From an uncultured Phycisphaerales bacterium (GTDB lineage: Bacteria; Planctomycetota; Phycisphaerae; WQYP01): DNA of 7,180 nt. The DNA is taken from the NCBI GenBank assembly GCA_937901265.1, contig CALCHA010000141.1, positions 1 through 7,180 on the forward strand. Direction: 5' to 3'. Each line of letters opens with the position of its first letter. Within the stretch, counting starts at the first letter, position 1. Of this stretch, positions 1 through 5,967 are shown piece after piece. The notes under the pieces were generated by a model, which ran no database searches, had not been told where the DNA came from, and worked only from the letters and a program-made list of their open reading frames with translations. The position numbers and the translations under genes were made by a program.

Positions 1-1482
1 TGCCAAATCTTGTGGGGCGGCGATCAGTGTGAAGGGCCCGGGCGGAAGGGGGACCTCCTCGGGCAAGGCGCGCAGGCCCCCTTGCTGGCCCAGTCGCAGG
101 TCCGCGTAGAACAGGATGTTGTAATAGCCGTTCCCGCGCGAGGAGGCGAACGTGCGCGTGGTGTACGCGGGGCGATCCGTGGGGAGGCGTGCGTCAATTT
201 GTCCGTGTGCAATGGCCGTGATGTCTGAAGGGGCTTTCTTAATCACGAAGATCGTGGACGCGATCGCCCACCCTATAAGGACAGAAATCGCCACCCCCGC
301 CGCGATCGCCGGCAGCGGCCCCTCGGGGACACTTGCCCACGCCTTCGGAAAACGGGGCCGCAATTTCTCGGCCAAGGTCGGGGAGCAGAGCAGCAGGACC
401 GCCAACGTGGTCGACTGGAAGGCGACCCCCATCATGTGGCGCTCCTGGGCGCCCGGATAGAGGTAAAAGACCAGGGTAATCCCGACCATGCCGGCGGCCA
501 GGAACCGGTAAAGCGCGGTGACGGCCGGCTGGGGGTCCACGGTGTGGCGGGGGGGCAGCAGGCCAGCCCAGCGGGCAACCGGAGGCAGCAGTGCGGGAAC
601 CGCGACGAGGGACCAAGGCAGGGTCATGGTGAAAACGCCCGGGAGAAACGTGGCGTAGCGTTCCCAGGGGAAGGACGCCGGGCCTCTGCTGGGCATGAGG
701 CCGACTTCGTCGAGCGCCGCCTGATGTCCCCAGATGTTGCCCAACTGGGCGATGGTGAGGTGATCCTGCGCCATCAGCGCAGCGACCCAGACCGCCGTCG
801 GCAGCAGGGACAGGAGGATAAAAAGTAAGTGTCCTGGCGACAACAGGATACGAGCCGTCCGGGAAACTCCCACTTGCACCAGCAGAAACAGCGGCAGGGC
901 ACTGTAGAATTCCAGCGGTCCGCCCGGTCCCTTCATAAGGACGGCCGCGGCCATCGGCAGGCCGGCCCAGGCCCATTGTTTGACCGTCGGCGCGCCTTGC
1001 GGATCGCGGTCGAACGCATCATATAAGAGGGCCAGCGAGAGCAGGAGCAGGGAAGAGAGCAGGGCGTCAAGCTCGCCGAGTGTGCCCTTGTCGAGCAGGA
1101 TGACGGTTGCCAGCCATGCCAATGCGGCGATCGCCCGCGTTTGCTGGGGCAGGGTGCGCCGCGCGAATCCGAGGAGGACCAGGGCGCCCAGCAGCGCCCC
1201 GACTGCCGACGGAAGGCGGGTCGCCCAGTGCCACCGGGTGGGACTCTGGTCCTGGGCACCGCCGATCAGGGTTTTGGTGCCGGCCACGATCCAGAAGTAG
1301 AGGGGGGGCTTGGAGAGGTAGGTCTCGCCGAAGAGGCGCGGCGTGAGGAAGTCGCCGGTGTGCAGCATTTCCAGCGCGGGCGTGGAGCGGCGGCCCTCCT
1401 CAAGGCGGAAGTTGCGGACACCCAGTGTCGGCAGATAGGCCAGGGCCCAGAGGGCGACGAGAAGCAGCAGGGTTCGACGCAT
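1..1482 (-). CDS. ArnT/PMT-like (GT39 family) membrane glycosyltransferase, partial: C-terminus lies beyond the left edge
   Basis: The minus-strand frame is open for all 494 codons from the ATG at 1482 to the window edge. The start MRRTLLLLVALWALAYLP is a first membrane helix. It is followed by an extracytoplasmic loop with the family's acidic motif (E28-E29-G-R-R), then EMLHTGDFLTPRL and YLSKPPLYFW (residues 55-64), which matches the 'EM..sGdw..P...g..y..KPPL.yW' signature of GT39/ArnT-like enzymes. More hydrophobic segments follow near 93-107, 117-130 and 141-154, with GELDALL (136-142) and later LMKGPGG and RHMMG motifs. A soluble tail begins after about residue 400. Known family members move a sugar from a polyprenyl phosphate carrier to lipid A, protein or another envelope acceptor on the outer face of the inner membrane. 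Acceptor and sugar cannot be told here. It is divergent from the BI-1 gene. No Shine-Dalgarno is visible before the ATG (see the promoter entry). The family call is strong; the substrate is unknown. Confidence 0.85.
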   Translation of the reverse strand, partial: MRRTLLLLVALWALAYLPTLGVRNFRLEEGRRSTPALEMLHTGDFLTPRLFGETYLSKPPLYFWIVAGTKTLIGGAQDQSPTRWHWATRLPSAVGALLGALVLLGFARRTLPQQTRAIAALAWLATVILLDKGTLGELDALLSSLLLLSLALLYDAFDRDPQGAPTVKQWAWAGLPMAAAVLMKGPGGPLEFYSALPLFLLVQVGVSRTARILLSPGHLLFILLSLLPTAVWVAALMAQDHLTIAQLGNIWGHQAALDEVGLMPSRGPASFPWERYATFLPGVFTMTLPWSLVAVPALLPPVARWAGLLPPRHTVDPQPAVTALYRFLAAGMVGITLVFYLYPGAQERHMMGVAFQSTTLAVLLLCSPTLAEKLRPRFPKAWASVPEGPLPAIAAGVAISVLIGWAIASTIFVIKKAPSDITAIAHGQIDARLPTDRPAYTTRTFASSRGNGYYNILFYADLRLGQQGGLRALPEEVPLPPGPFTLIAAPQDLA

Positions 1483-1517
1483 CGGGGAATGGTAAAGTGG
1501 GCGCGCGATGGGAACAA
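1483..1517 (-). promoter_or_regulatory. Possible leaderless promoter of the glycosyltransferase gene
   Basis: On the minus strand TTGTTC (1517-1512) is followed after exactly 17 nt by TACCAT (1494-1489). The -10-like box lies 6 nt before the ATG at 1482, so transcription would begin at or next to the A of the start codon. No purine-rich ribosome binding site precedes the ATG, which fits a leaderless mRNA. The -35 match is poor (3 of 6), so this is a weak call. Confidence 0.3.
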
Positions 1518-1545
1518 GACATCCCGAGGTCCGGCGGGCTATAAT
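1516..1545 (+). promoter_or_regulatory. Sigma70-like promoter for the BI-1 / SDR pair
   Basis: A perfect TATAAT lies at 1540-1545, with AAGACA (4 of 6 match to TTGACA) at 1516-1521 and an 18-nt spacer. The expected transcription start is near 1552, giving a leader of about 20 nt. The leader contains GGAG at 1559-1562, 10 nt before the ATG at 1573. The -35 region overlaps the proposed -35 of the divergent glycosyltransferase promoter. Confidence 0.6.
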
Positions 1546-1572
1546 GTGCGAAAGATTTGGAGAACCTATCGC

Positions 1573-2292
1573 ATGAGCAGTTTTGATCCAGCGACGATTT
1601 ACCAGTCCGCTGAGTTCCAACAGGAACTCACGGCTCAGCGTACGTTTATGGCCCGGGTGTTCGGATGGATGACCATTGGCATGCTCGTGACGGCCGTGAC
1701 GGCCTTTGCGCTGGATGCGACGCCGACCATCCGCCAGGCAATCATGGGGAACACGGGCATCTTCTGGACGCTGATTATTGTTCAGTTCGGCGTCGCCCTG
1801 GCTTTTGGGTTCCTGCTCAACAAGCTGCCCGCGGCGGTGGCTGCGGTGCTCTTTCTCGTCTACTCGCTGATCACCGGCGTGGTCTTTTCCAGCCTGTTTT
1901 TGATCTACAACATCGGCACTCTGTACGCTGCGTTCTTCATCACCGCCGGCATGTTCGGAGGTACGGCGATCTTTGGCTGGGTCACCAAGAAGGACCTCAG
2001 TCGCATGGGCAGTCTGCTGTTCATGGCGCTGCTGGGTTTGATTCTGGCGACGGTCGTGAACATCTTTTTGCACAGCAGCGGCCTCTCGATGCTGATCAAC
2101 TATGCCGGCGTGCTGATCTTCACGGGGCTGACCGCGTACGACGTGCAGAAAATGAAACGGCTTTATGCGGTGGGTCCGGCTGGCTCGCGGATTTACAACC
2201 GCACCGCCATCTGGGGCGCGTTCGAGCTTTATCTGGACTTCATCAACCTGTTCCTCTTCATTCTCCGCATCCTCGGCTCACGGCGTGACTGA
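1573..2292 (+). CDS. Bax inhibitor-1 / YbhL-YccA family membrane protein
   Basis: The 239-residue product has a short polar N-terminus followed by about seven hydrophobic segments (roughly 30-47, 63-82, 87-104, 108-125, 126-137, 147-167 and 174-189 plus a C-terminal helix), the usual size and layout of bacterial BI-1 proteins. Family signatures are visible: the VTKKDLSRMGSLLFMALLGLI region (137-157), TAYDVQKMK around D190 and LYLDFINLFLFILRILG around D222. The two aspartates correspond to the di-aspartyl pair proposed to gate a calcium leak in Bacillus YetJ; their spacing resembles E. coli YbhL more than YetJ. The role is probably inner-membrane ion or stress homeostasis, but the physiological function of bacterial members is not settled. 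The ATG at 1573 is preferred because it follows GGAG and a TATAAT promoter. The same frame is open back to 1141, but that stretch is antisense to the glycosyltransferase gene. The SDR gene follows after 5 nt. Confidence 0.92.
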   Translation: MSSFDPATIYQSAEFQQELTAQRTFMARVFGWMTIGMLVTAVTAFALDATPTIRQAIMGNTGIFWTLIIVQFGVALAFGFLLNKLPAAVAAVLFLVYSLITGVVFSSLFLIYNIGTLYAAFFITAGMFGGTAIFGWVTKKDLSRMGSLLFMALLGLILATVVNIFLHSSGLSMLINYAGVLIFTGLTAYDVQKMKRLYAVGPAGSRIYNRTAIWGAFELYLDFINLFLFILRILGSRRD

Positions 2293-2297
2293 ACTTG

Positions 2298-3119
2298 ATG
2301 AGTACGCGCGTCGCAGGAAAAACGATCGTGATCACGGGGGCGTCGTCGGGTATCGGCGCGGCGACGGCGGTTGCGCTGGCGCGGCAAGGGGCCAGGCTGG
2401 TCATCGGCGCGCGGCGGATGGACAAGTTGGAGGAGGTTGCCGCGCGGTGCCGCGCTGCGGGTGGGGAGGTCGTGGCGCTGGCCTGTGATGTGGCCTGCCG
2501 GGAGAGTGTGGAGGCGTTGGTGGGAAGGGCGGCGGAGACGTTCGGGCGGGTGGACGTGGTCCTGGCGAACGCCGGGTATGGGTTGGTGGCGAAAATTCAC
2601 GAGACGACCGATGAGCAGTTCGACGCCATCGTGGCGACGAACGTCAAGGGAACGTTCTATGCCATGCAGGCCGCGGCGGCGGTAATGCTGCGGCAGACGC
2701 CCGTGGGCCAGGGGCGCGACCGGCGCGGGCACGTCATTGCGGTCTCCAGCGGCGCCGGCCGGCGCGGGTTGCCGCTCTATGGCGTCTACTCGATGACCAA
2801 AGCGGCGCAGCTCTCGCTCGTGGAGGCGATGCGCGTGGAAATGAAGGAGAAGGGGATTTACGTTTCCAGCGTGCACCCGCTGACGACTGCCACGGAATTT
2901 TTCGACGTCGCTTCCGAGAAGAGCCGGGTCAAGACCAGCGGCGCGGGCAAGGTGCAGACCGCCGCACAGGTGGCGGCAAAGATCGTGAAGCTGATCGAAC
3001 GTCCAAAGCCCGAGTTGTGGCCCGCACCCTTCTCCCGGCTGGCGCTGTCGCTGGCGGTCTTTTTCCCGCGACTGGCCGACAAAGGCGTCGCCAAAACGAT
3101 GGGCTCCCGAAAACGCTGA
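2298..3119 (+). CDS. Short-chain dehydrogenase/reductase (classical SDR), substrate unknown
   Basis: The 273-residue Rossmann-fold oxidoreductase shows all classical SDR landmarks: the nucleotide-binding TGASSGIG (13-20), a basic GARR after the second strand (suggesting NADP(H) preference), the CDV adenine-pocket motif, NAG (91-93), N115, catalytic S151 and the YSMTK active-site pair Y164/K168. PLTTATEF after the active site and a hydrophobic C-terminal stretch (WPAPFSRLALSLAVFFPRLAD) resemble SDRs that bind hydrophobic substrates or lie near membranes. The substrate cannot be inferred. The ATG at 2298 is chosen; an in-frame TTG directly before it (2295) would add one residue. No Shine-Dalgarno is evident, and the start lies 5 nt after the BI-1 stop codon, so translation is probably coupled to BI-1 in one operon. 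It converges on the HD-GYP gene with 24 bp between the stops. Confidence 0.93.
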   Translation: MSTRVAGKTIVITGASSGIGAATAVALARQGARLVIGARRMDKLEEVAARCRAAGGEVVALACDVACRESVEALVGRAAETFGRVDVVLANAGYGLVAKIHETTDEQFDAIVATNVKGTFYAMQAAAAVMLRQTPVGQGRDRRGHVIAVSSGAGRRGLPLYGVYSMTKAAQLSLVEAMRVEMKEKGIYVSSVHPLTTATEFFDVASEKSRVKTSGAGKVQTAAQVAAKIVKLIERPKPELWPAPFSRLALSLAVFFPRLADKGVAKTMGSRKR

Positions 3120-3143
3120 AACAACCAAGCGCCGAACGCGCAC

Positions 3144-4457
3144 TCAGGGATAAGCGGATTCGAGAAGGTCGCAAAAAGCCGGTCCCTCCGGGCGATCAGG
3201 GGCGGGCGGCGGCACCTCGGCAAGGTACCCGAGGGATTCACTGCCGAAGGAATCGAGACGCAGGTCGTTGCCATCCCCGACACTGAGCGGGCCTTCGAGG
3301 CGGTCGGGTGGGAGCTGGTTGCCGGCCTCATCAAAGGCGACGACGACGGTGGGGTGGAAGGCGGATTTGCGGTTGTATTTCACCACCACGCCGAGGCGCC
3401 CATCGGTGAGCCGCAGCTTGGCGCCGATCGGAAAGGGCTGGATCACGGAGCTGAAAACCTTCATGAGGACGGGGTCGTAGCACTTGCGAAAGGGCCCGGC
3501 AGCCATCTCCCACAGCGCGCGGGCGGGCGACTTCGGGTGGCGATAAAGCTTGTCGGAGGTGGCGGCGTCGAAGGCATCGCAGATGCGGGCGATGCGCACG
3601 AAGACGTGCAGCGAGGGCCCCGGGCGGCGGTGGGGATACCCGGTGCCATCGAAGTTTTCATGATGCCAGCGAACGATCATTTTGGTGGCTGCGGGGAGTG
3701 AATCGGGGAGCATGTCGGCTCCCGCCAGCGGGTGGTTGAAGATGGCGCAGCGGTCCTCGGGCGTGAGCTCATACCCGGGGGCAAAAAGGTGTGCCAGCGA
3801 GGTCATGGCGACGTCCATAAGCATCGCGCCCAGACCCAGCGGCAAAAGGTCCATTGCCAAAGAGGAGGAGAGGGCGGAGGCGGAAGTCTGACGCTGCCGT
3901 TCGCGCACCACGTAATCTTTGACCGCAGCTCCCAGGACCATCGCCAGGTAAAACGTGTTGCCGGCGTGGTCGGCGAGATAGCCGGCGGCGGAGCCTTGGC
4001 GCGAGATGAGTGCGGCGGAAACGGGATTCGCCTTGAGGTACTCCATCACGGCAGCCACCGACGAGCGCATGCCGGTGAAGTCGAGGCCCGATAAATCGGT
4101 CTGCTGGCCGATCTTGAGCTGGACTTCATACACTTTGGCGGCGATCTGCTGGGTGACCACCGCGGCGATCTCCCGTTCGCGGCCGTCATCGTCGAAGGCG
4201 ATGAGGGAATCGAGCACCGGGTCGCCGACGCGCAGGGTGATTTCAGGATACTTGCGTTGCAGGATGTCGATGTCGTCGCCGGTGAGCGTTTTGCCGCCCG
4301 GGAGCATGACGCGGCCACGATGCAGGAAGGCCTCGGCGAGCCGCATTCCGGGCTGGAGTTCGAGGCTGTTGATCAGGAGCGGCATGGAGGGGTTTCCAAG
4401 AAGCGACAAGTCCACGATTACCCATCGGTTCACGTGCATGCATTGTTGAATGACCAC
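3144..4457 (-). CDS. HD-GYP domain protein with an altered HD motif (cyclic-di-GMP signalling, possibly non-catalytic)
   Basis: The product is up to 437 residues, with no membrane segment, so cytosolic. Numbering is from the GTG at 4457. The N-terminal region (about 25-80, INSLELQPGMRLAEAFLHRGRVMLPGGKTLT) resembles the segment that precedes many HD-GYP domains. The HD-GYP domain spans roughly 150-310: H164 in the first helix, M214-D215 where the family has HD, H242-P243, H265-H266 in HHENFDGTGYP (265-275) and D294 in ICDAFDA. A C-terminal beta-rich piece (about 335-375) has the usual 'G.kLrLtdGrlGvVv' pattern. Active relatives hydrolyse cyclic di-GMP with two or three metal ions. Here His of the HD pair is Met and the HDxGK lysine is also Met (M218), while the other ligands remain. 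The H164-M214 spacing also looks longer than usual. The start is uncertain: GTG 4457 lies directly against a GAGGGG tract, ATG 4439 is possible, and ATG 4385 (MPLLINSLELQPGM, 413 residues) fits the domain start well. Confidence 0.85.
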   Translation of the reverse strand: MVIQQCMHVNRWVIVDLSLLGNPSMPLLINSLELQPGMRLAEAFLHRGRVMLPGGKTLTGDDIDILQRKYPEITLRVGDPVLDSLIAFDDDGREREIAAVVTQQIAAKVYEVQLKIGQQTDLSGLDFTGMRSSVAAVMEYLKANPVSAALISRQGSAAGYLADHAGNTFYLAMVLGAAVKDYVVRERQRQTSASALSSSLAMDLLPLGLGAMLMDVAMTSLAHLFAPGYELTPEDRCAIFNHPLAGADMLPDSLPAATKMIVRWHHENFDGTGYPHRRPGPSLHVFVRIARICDAFDAATSDKLYRHPKSPARALWEMAAGPFRKCYDPVLMKVFSSVIQPFPIGAKLRLTDGRLGVVVKYNRKSAFHPTVVVAFDEAGNQLPPDRLEGPLSVGDGNDLRLDSFGSESLGYLAEVPPPAPDRPEGPAFCDLLESAYP

Positions 4458-4504
4458 CCCCTCTTTCGCAGACGCGTTATTTGTGGTCGGCCTCGGCGGC
4501 AGCG

Positions 4505-4533
4505 TTTACGAAGGCATTTATGGGGCGTAGGAT
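4505..4533 (+). promoter_or_regulatory. Possible promoter of the lipoprotein gene
   Basis: TTTACG (4505-4510) and TAGGAT (4528-4533) are separated by 17 nt; each matches the sigma70 consensus at 4 of 6 positions. The expected start near 4540 would leave a leader of about 20 nt containing the GGAGG at 4550-4554. The same TAGGATA box with a 17-nt spacer recurs before sdhC. It lies in the spacer shared with the divergent HD-GYP gene. Confidence 0.35.
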
Positions 4534-4561
4534 AGGGGCTGTTCACTTTGGAGGCGTTCGC

Positions 4562-4951
4562 ATGGGGAAGTCTGGTTTTTGGATACGCGTTCGCTGCGTG
4601 GTGGTAATCCCGGCAATCTGTGTCGCGGTGGGGGGGTGCAGTCGCATTGCGGGCGTCGTCGTCGACGAGCACAACCGCCCGGTGCCCACCGCGATATTTT
4701 CGGTCGGCCGCCCCGACGCGATCGCCACCTATGGCACGCACAGGGTGGACGCGCGCGGCCGCTTCAGCTTCCAGCTCTCGGCGGTCGATGAGACCAATCT
4801 TTATGTGTACGATGGCGCGGCCGATCCGGGGCTGACGCTGGAGCACGTCGACCGCTCACAGCTGGGCCCGCAGATGCGGGTGCCGTTGCATCGCGCGCGT
4901 CCGGGCGATCAGGAAGAGGATTTGCTCAAGGTTCCCGCCGGGCTGCAGTAA
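4562..4951 (+). CDS. Small lipoprotein with a carboxypeptidase-regulatory-like beta-sandwich domain
   Basis: The product has 129 residues. The N-terminus has basic residues (K3, R9, R11), a hydrophobic core (VVVIPAICVAV) and a lipobox VGGC with C26 as the predicted lipidated cysteine, so it should be exported and anchored in a membrane. The mature part begins SRIAGVVVDEHNRPVPTAIF and continues to GRFSFQL, the 'G.V.d..g.PvpgA ... G.F.f' pattern of CarboxypepD_reg / Cna-B-like folds, here a single repeat that nearly fills the protein. The tail (after about residue 105) is charged. No catalytic residues are recognised, and a binding or structural envelope role is the most that can be inferred. 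The ATG at 4562 is chosen because GGAGG (4550-4554) lies 7 nt upstream and because the signal peptide starts here; the frame stays open upstream to 4481. It ends 97 bp before sdhC. Confidence 0.75.
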   Translation: MGKSGFWIRVRCVVVIPAICVAVGGCSRIAGVVVDEHNRPVPTAIFSVGRPDAIATYGTHRVDARGRFSFQLSAVDETNLYVYDGAADPGLTLEHVDRSQLGPQMRVPLHRARPGDQEEDLLKVPAGLQ

Positions 4952-4966
4952 GCGGGGGGGCTGCCC

Positions 4967-4995
4967 TTGCCGGGGGGAATGGAAACTCCTAGGAT
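4967..4995 (+). promoter_or_regulatory. Possible promoter of the sdh operon
   Basis: TTGCCG (4967-4972) and TAGGAT (4990-4995) are separated by exactly 17 nt; each matches the sigma70 consensus at 4 of 6 positions. Transcription would start near 5002, at the left edge of the inverted repeat at 5001-5030, giving a leader of about 47 nt before the GTG of sdhC. Confidence 0.45.
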
Positions 4996-5000
4996 AAGCC

Positions 5001-5030
5001 GTCGGTCAGAGAGGAGAAGGACTGGCCGAC
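5001..5030 (+). promoter_or_regulatory. Hairpin or operator-like inverted repeat in the sdhC leader
   Basis: GTCGGTCAG (5001-5009) and CTGGCCGAC (5022-5030) form a 9-bp stem with one G-U pair and a 12-nt purine-only loop (5010-5021) that resembles a Shine-Dalgarno. The loop segment GGAGA (5013-5017) is complementary to TCTCC (5041-5045), which lies between the true ribosome binding site and the start codon, so a 5-bp pseudoknot is possible. As DNA it could equally be a dyad operator placed at the transcription start. It is seen directly in the sequence; its function is inferred. Confidence 0.5.
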
Positions 5031-5035
5031 TGAGA

Positions 5036-5040
5036 AAGGA
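5036..5040 (+). promoter_or_regulatory. Ribosome binding site that sets the GTG start of sdhC
   Basis: AAGGA, within AGAAAGGA, lies 8 nt before the GTG at 5049, an optimal distance. This supports GTG 5049 over the internal in-frame ATG at 5121 (residue 25). Confidence 0.6.
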
Positions 5041-5048
5041 TCTCCGAA

Positions 5049-5936
5049 GTGAGCACGCTCGCGCCGCCCCCCTCGACTGGACCCACGAGTCAGACACCGC
5101 AGTTGCAAACGGGCCAGAAGATGAGGGAGGCACCGACGTACGCCAAGGCACCGGGCCGCCGCCATTTCCTCATCCGGCGGTTGCATTCGTTGATGGGTCT
5201 GGTGTTTGGGGGGTATATCGTGGTGCATCTGGTGGTGAATGCGTCGGGCCTGTGGCCGCGGGCGTATCAGCAGAACGTGGACAAGATCCATTCGCTGGAG
5301 CCGATGCTGGCACTGGTCGAGCTCACGACGATCTTCATTCCGCTGCTGATCCACGCGCTTTACGGCATCTATATCACGTGGGCGGGCGTGAAGTTCAACA
5401 CCACCAAGTACAACTACGGCGGCAACGTGCGTTATTCGTTGCAGCGCTGGACCGCCGTGCTGCTGCTGGCGTTCATCGCCTTCCACATCGCCACCCTGCA
5501 CAAGTGGGGTTTTCACCTGGTTTACCAGGTCACGCACATGAAGGCCCTTTCAGGCTATGCGACGATGGGGCTGTTCAATCCGGAAAACCAGGCGTACCAG
5601 TCGACGATGACGGGCATCAAGTACTATTGGAACTACGACAATGCCTGGAATCCGGGCAACATCGCGGTGATGGCTTTCTACCTGGTGGGCATCTGGTCGG
5701 CCGTGTTTCACCTGGCCAACGGCTTGTGGACGAGCGCGATCGCGTGGGGCCTCACCGTCACGGCGGCTTCCCAGCGTCGCTGGGGCAATGTCTGTCTGGC
5801 CATCGGGATCATCATGACGATCGTCGGGACGGCGGCCTGGTACTCCTTCACGCTCAGCCCCAACGCCGACAACGGCACGAAGAATATGGAACGGCTGGAC
5901 GCCATGACGATCACGGTGCCGCAGGCGCCGCTGTGA
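5049..5936 (+). CDS. sdhC: Succinate dehydrogenase cytochrome b558 subunit (B-type, di-heme membrane anchor)
   Basis: The 295-residue product is the single-polypeptide membrane anchor of B-type succinate:quinone oxidoreductase. In this family it binds two b hemes and passes electrons between the SdhA/SdhB head and the quinone pool. After a polar N-terminal extension of about 40 residues comes RRHFLIRRLHSLMG (38-51), the family hallmark. About five membrane helices follow, with candidate heme-ligand histidines H46, H60 (VVHLVVN), H102 (LIHALYG), H146 (AFHIATLH) and H221 (VFHLANGLW). H151, H156 and H163 cluster in the loop after the third helix. The length exceeds B. subtilis SdhC (about 200) and W. 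succinogenes FrdC (about 255), through the N-terminal extension and a hydrophilic loop near 165-200. GTG is the start (see the RBS entry). sdhA follows in the same direction. Which direction the enzyme runs, succinate oxidation or fumarate reduction, cannot be decided from sequence alone. Confidence 0.92.
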   Translation: MSTLAPPPSTGPTSQTPQLQTGQKMREAPTYAKAPGRRHFLIRRLHSLMGLVFGGYIVVHLVVNASGLWPRAYQQNVDKIHSLEPMLALVELTTIFIPLLIHALYGIYITWAGVKFNTTKYNYGGNVRYSLQRWTAVLLLAFIAFHIATLHKWGFHLVYQVTHMKALSGYATMGLFNPENQAYQSTMTGIKYYWNYDNAWNPGNIAVMAFYLVGIWSAVFHLANGLWTSAIAWGLTVTAASQRRWGNVCLAIGIIMTIVGTAAWYSFTLSPNADNGTKNMERLDAMTITVPQAPL

Positions 5937-5939
5937 ATC

Positions 5940-5961
5940 CCCGGGTTCCCATGGCTCGGGG
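5940..5961 (+). other. Weak stem-loop after sdhC
   Basis: CCCCG and CGGGG flank a 12-nt loop that itself contains the palindrome CCATGG. No T-run follows, so it is not a convincing terminator. It could be a processing or mRNA-stability element between sdhC and sdhA, or chance in GC-rich DNA. Confidence 0.25.
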
Positions 5962-5967
5962 AAGAAA

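Noticed and set aside
239..976. 245-codon minus-strand open frame
   Set aside because: It lies in another frame of the same strand as the glycosyltransferase, whose 494-codon frame has clear GT39 motifs. The alternative frame is Pro/Gly/Arg-rich without recognisable domains, typical of GC-rich shadow frames.
1141..1572. Upstream extension of the BI-1 frame by 144 codons
   Set aside because: The added residues are low-complexity, antisense to the glycosyltransferase gene, and upstream of the TATAAT promoter. BI-1 proteins start about where the ATG at 1573 lies.
2229..3143. 304-codon minus-strand open frame opposite the SDR gene
   Set aside because: The plus strand encodes a complete SDR with every catalytic motif. 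The antisense product is His/Arg/Pro-rich and matches no family I recognise.
4481..4561. 27-codon N-terminal extension of the lipoprotein
   Set aside because: It would bury the signal peptide, and the ATG at 4562 has an ideal GGAGG 7 nt upstream.
4952..4980. Two G-runs (4954-4960 and 4972-4976) considered as a terminator or G-quadruplex
   Set aside because: There are only two long G-runs and no stem with a T-tract, so neither structure is supported.
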